This document shows positions 62,385 through 64,000 of a stretch of DNA of 64,000 bases, piece after piece. Position numbers and translations under genes: made by a program. The first letter of the stretch is position 1. Each line of letters begins with the position of its first letter. This DNA comes from an uncultured Arthrobacter sp. (lineage in GTDB: Bacteria; Actinomycetota; Actinomycetes; Actinomycetales; Micrococcaceae), in contig NZ_CANLXP010000013.1 in NCBI RefSeq assembly GCF_947495145.1, positions 35,828-99,827 on the forward strand, in the 5' to 3' direction. The notes under the pieces are model-generated. The model did no database searches, was not told the origin of the DNA, and was given only the letters and a program-made list of their open reading frames with translations.

Positions 62385-63812
62385 ATGACAATCGATTCCC
62401 AGGCAAACGTCGACTACCGCATTGAACACGACACCATGGGCGAGGTCCGGGTTCCGGCGAACGCCCTCTACCGTGCACAGACCCAGCGCGCCGTAGAGAA
62501 CTTCCCAATCTCCGGCAAGACGCTTGAGCGGACCCATATCGAGGCCTTGGCACGGATCAAGAAGGCGGCAGCAACGGCCAACGCTGAACTGGGCGTGCTC
62601 GACGAGGAGCTTGCCCGCGCCATCGAAAACGCTGCCGATCAGGTTGCGTCCGGCAAGTACGACGGCGACTTCCCCATCGATGTGTTCCAGACCGGCTCAG
62701 GAACGTCCTCCAATATGAACACCAATGAGGTGCTCGCCGAGCTCGCAACGCGCGCGCTGAAGGATGGCGGCAGCGACAAGGTGGTCCATCCCAATGACCA
62801 TGTGAACGCCTCGCAGTCTTCGAACGATGTGTTCCCGACGTCGGTTCACGTCGCGGCGACCTCGGCGCTGATGAACGACCTGATCCCTGCGCTGGAGTAC
62901 CTCGCGGCGTCGCTTGAGCGTAAGGCCGAGGAGTTCGCCGGCGTCGTGAAGTCGGGACGCACGCACCTCATGGACGCCACGCCGGTCACCCTTGGACAGG
63001 AGTTCGGCGGCTACGCCGCGCAGGTCCGCTACGGCGTCGAGCGCATTAACGCCTCCCTCCCCCGTGTGGCTGAGGTTCCCCTCGGCGGCACCGCCGTCGG
63101 AACCGGTATCAACACCCCGGCCGGCTTCTCCGCCCGCGTGATCGAGCTCCTGGCCGAAGACACCGGGCTGCCGCTCACGGAGGCTCGCAACCACTTCGAG
63201 GCGCAGGCCAACCGGGACGGGCTCGTTGAGGCATCGGGGCAGCTGCGGAACATCGCGTACTCGTTCATGAAGATCAACAACGACCTGCGCTGGATGGGAT
63301 CCGGCCCCAACACCGGTCTCGGCGAGATCGCCATCCCCGATCTACAGCCGGGTTCATCCATCATGCCGGGCAAGGTCAATCCCGTGATCTGCGAGGCGGC
63401 CATCATGGTCGCCGCCCAGGTGATCGGCAATGACACCACCATCGCGCTGTCCTCGACCAACGGCGCGTTCGAGCTCAACGTCGGCATTCCGGTCATGGCC
63501 GCCAACCTGCTCGAGTCCATCCGCCTGCTCGCCAACACCAGCCGGGTGATGGCGGACAAGATGATTGACGGACTCACCGCCAATGAGGAGCGTGCCCGCT
63601 TCCTCGCCGAGGCGTCGCCGTCGATCGTGACGCCGCTGAACAAGTACATCGGCTACGAGAACGCCGCAAAGATCGCCAAGAAGGCCGTGGCCGAGGGGCT
63701 CACAGTCCGGGAGGCCGTCGTCGCGCTCGGGTATGTTGAGCGCGGTGAGTTGACGGAAGCGCAGCTGGACGAGGCGCTCGACGTGCTCTCCATGACGCGC
63801 CCGCCGCAGTAA
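62385..63812 (+). CDS. fumC: Fumarate hydratase, class II
   Basis: A 475-residue TCA-cycle enzyme that hydrates fumarate to malate. Motifs: '[30 protein letters not shown]', '[16 protein letters not shown]', '[21 protein letters not shown]', '[22 protein letters not shown]', the fumarase/aspartase signature '[11 protein letters not shown]' and '[14 protein letters not shown]'. The ATG at 62385 gives the usual N-terminus; the track start at 62352 reads through the palindrome. It may share a transcript with the carbonic anhydrase gene. A strong terminator follows. Confidence 0.97.
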   Translation: MTIDSQANVDYRIEHDTMGEVRVPANALYRAQTQRAVENFPISGKTLERTHIEALARIKKAAATANAELGVLDEELARAIENAADQVASGKYDGDFPIDVFQTGSGTSSNMNTNEVLAELATRALKDGGSDKVVHPNDHVNASQSSNDVFPTSVHVAATSALMNDLIPALEYLAASLERKAEEFAGVVKSGRTHLMDATPVTLGQEFGGYAAQVRYGVERINASLPRVAEVPLGGTAVGTGINTPAGFSARVIELLAEDTGLPLTEARNHFEAQANRDGLVEASGQLRNIAYSFMKINNDLRWMGSGPNTGLGEIAIPDLQPGSSIMPGKVNPVICEAAIMVAAQVIGNDTTIALSSTNGAFELNVGIPVMAANLLESIRLLANTSRVMADKMIDGLTANEERARFLAEASPSIVTPLNKYIGYENAAKIAKKAVAEGLTVREAVVALGYVERGELTEAQLDEALDVLSMTRPPQ

Positions 63813-63822
63813 GCACGCGCGC

Positions 63823-63874
63823 AAAAAGCGAGGGTCCCTCATGGATGCAAAATCCACAAGGGACCCTCGCTTTT
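63823..63874 (+). terminator. Rho-independent terminator of fumC
   Basis: aaaagcgagggtccct / agggaccctcgctttt form a perfect 16-bp stem, with an inner tggat/atcca pair in the loop and a T4 end, 12 nt after the fumC stop. Confidence 0.9.
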
Positions 63875-63896
63875 CACGTTCCCAAACCCCCATGAG

Positions 63897-63917
63897 TTGG
63901 CAGGACACACCCCTTAT
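63897..63917 (+). repeat. Half of the ggcaggacaca palindrome, at the right edge
   Basis: ttggcaggacacaccccttat matches the left arm of the 31423-31470 palindrome, but the complementary arm does not follow. Instead unrelated sequence (gggggcaaagtcatatggtc) begins. Confidence 0.7.
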
Positions 63918-63970
63918 AGCGGGGGCAAAGTCATATGGTCGAAGCAACGCTCTGATTGATGGAGCGTTTG

Positions 63971-64000
63971 ATGGTCAAGTTGTTTCCTGTGAATGCGCGT
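63971..64000 (+). CDS. Start of an unidentified gene cut by the window edge
   Basis: ATG preceded by 'gatggagcgtttg' opens a frame MVKLFPVNAR that runs off the window. It is too short to identify. Its position just past an interrupted palindrome would fit a transposase gene of an inserted element, but this is speculation. Confidence 0.3.
   Translation, partial: MVKLFPVNAR

Overview
The window reads as high-GC actinobacterial chromosome. The evidence is a WhiB regulator, an Rpf-type resuscitation factor, SpoIIM/RDD and MoxR/DUF58/TgpA clusters, a Pmt-type mannosyltransferase, DUF3499, DUF5719, TIGR03089 and DUF4245 proteins, GTG/TTG starts and ATGA/GTGA overlaps. The gene order looks most like Arthrobacter or another Micrococcaceae. 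That placement is inference from content, since no search was possible. I saw no rRNA, tRNA, complete insertion sequence or CRISPR array.

Layout. (1) 1-7.4 kb is accessory and partly decayed. It holds an NTF2-like protein, an Xre-type antitoxin with a frameshift-riddled RES toxin, an N-terminally truncated metallophosphoesterase, a lipoprotein, a small anchored protein with a broken second copy beside it, an SRPBCC protein and two small membrane proteins. (2) 7.4-18 kb is a carbohydrate locus: a 1,260-residue secreted modular glycoside hydrolase, divergent from a GH36 alpha-galactosidase, sugar ABC binding protein, two permeases and a LacI regulator. Three LacI-type operators lie in the divergent promoter region. 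Similar direct repeats of about 83 bp sit at both outer edges. (3) 18-26 kb carries ksgA, rpfB and tatD, a set often adjacent in actinobacteria. Here it is opened by prfC, a SulP transporter and an orphan HTH protein, and the tatD 3' end is duplicated in tandem. (4) 26-44.7 kb holds the moxR-DUF58-tgpA operon, gabD, rsmI, pmt, a DUF1461 protein, a frameshifted DUF222-HNH gene, spoIIM, an RDD protein, an L,D-transpeptidase and ahcY. (5) 44.7-53.5 kb is the whiB - glycosyltransferase - DUF5719 block with a minimal metalloprotease, DUF3499 and Trm112 genes, then TIGR03089 and GtrA. (6) 53.8-64 kb is purK-purE-LCP-manA, femX, glpX, DUF4245, a beta-carbonic anhydrase and fumC. fumC ends in a strong terminator, followed by part of an interspersed palindrome.

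How the genes fit together. Region 2 looks like a regulated scavenging system: the secreted hydrolase releases oligosaccharides, the ABC importer takes them in, the alpha-galactosidase cleaves them and the LacI protein senses the product. Its ATPase is not in the window. Most of the rest is envelope and surface biology (rpfB, pmt, the large glycosyltransferase, GtrA, LCP, FemX, L,D-transpeptidase, MoxR/DUF58/TgpA) plus housekeeping. 

No clearly novel system is evident. The best candidates for a second look are the tandem tatD duplication at a remodelled locus, the repeat-bounded sugar island with its unusual hydrolase, the probable ATT start of the glycosyltransferase, the structured rpfB leader, and the recurrent minisatellite-like expansions in the tails of several proteins.
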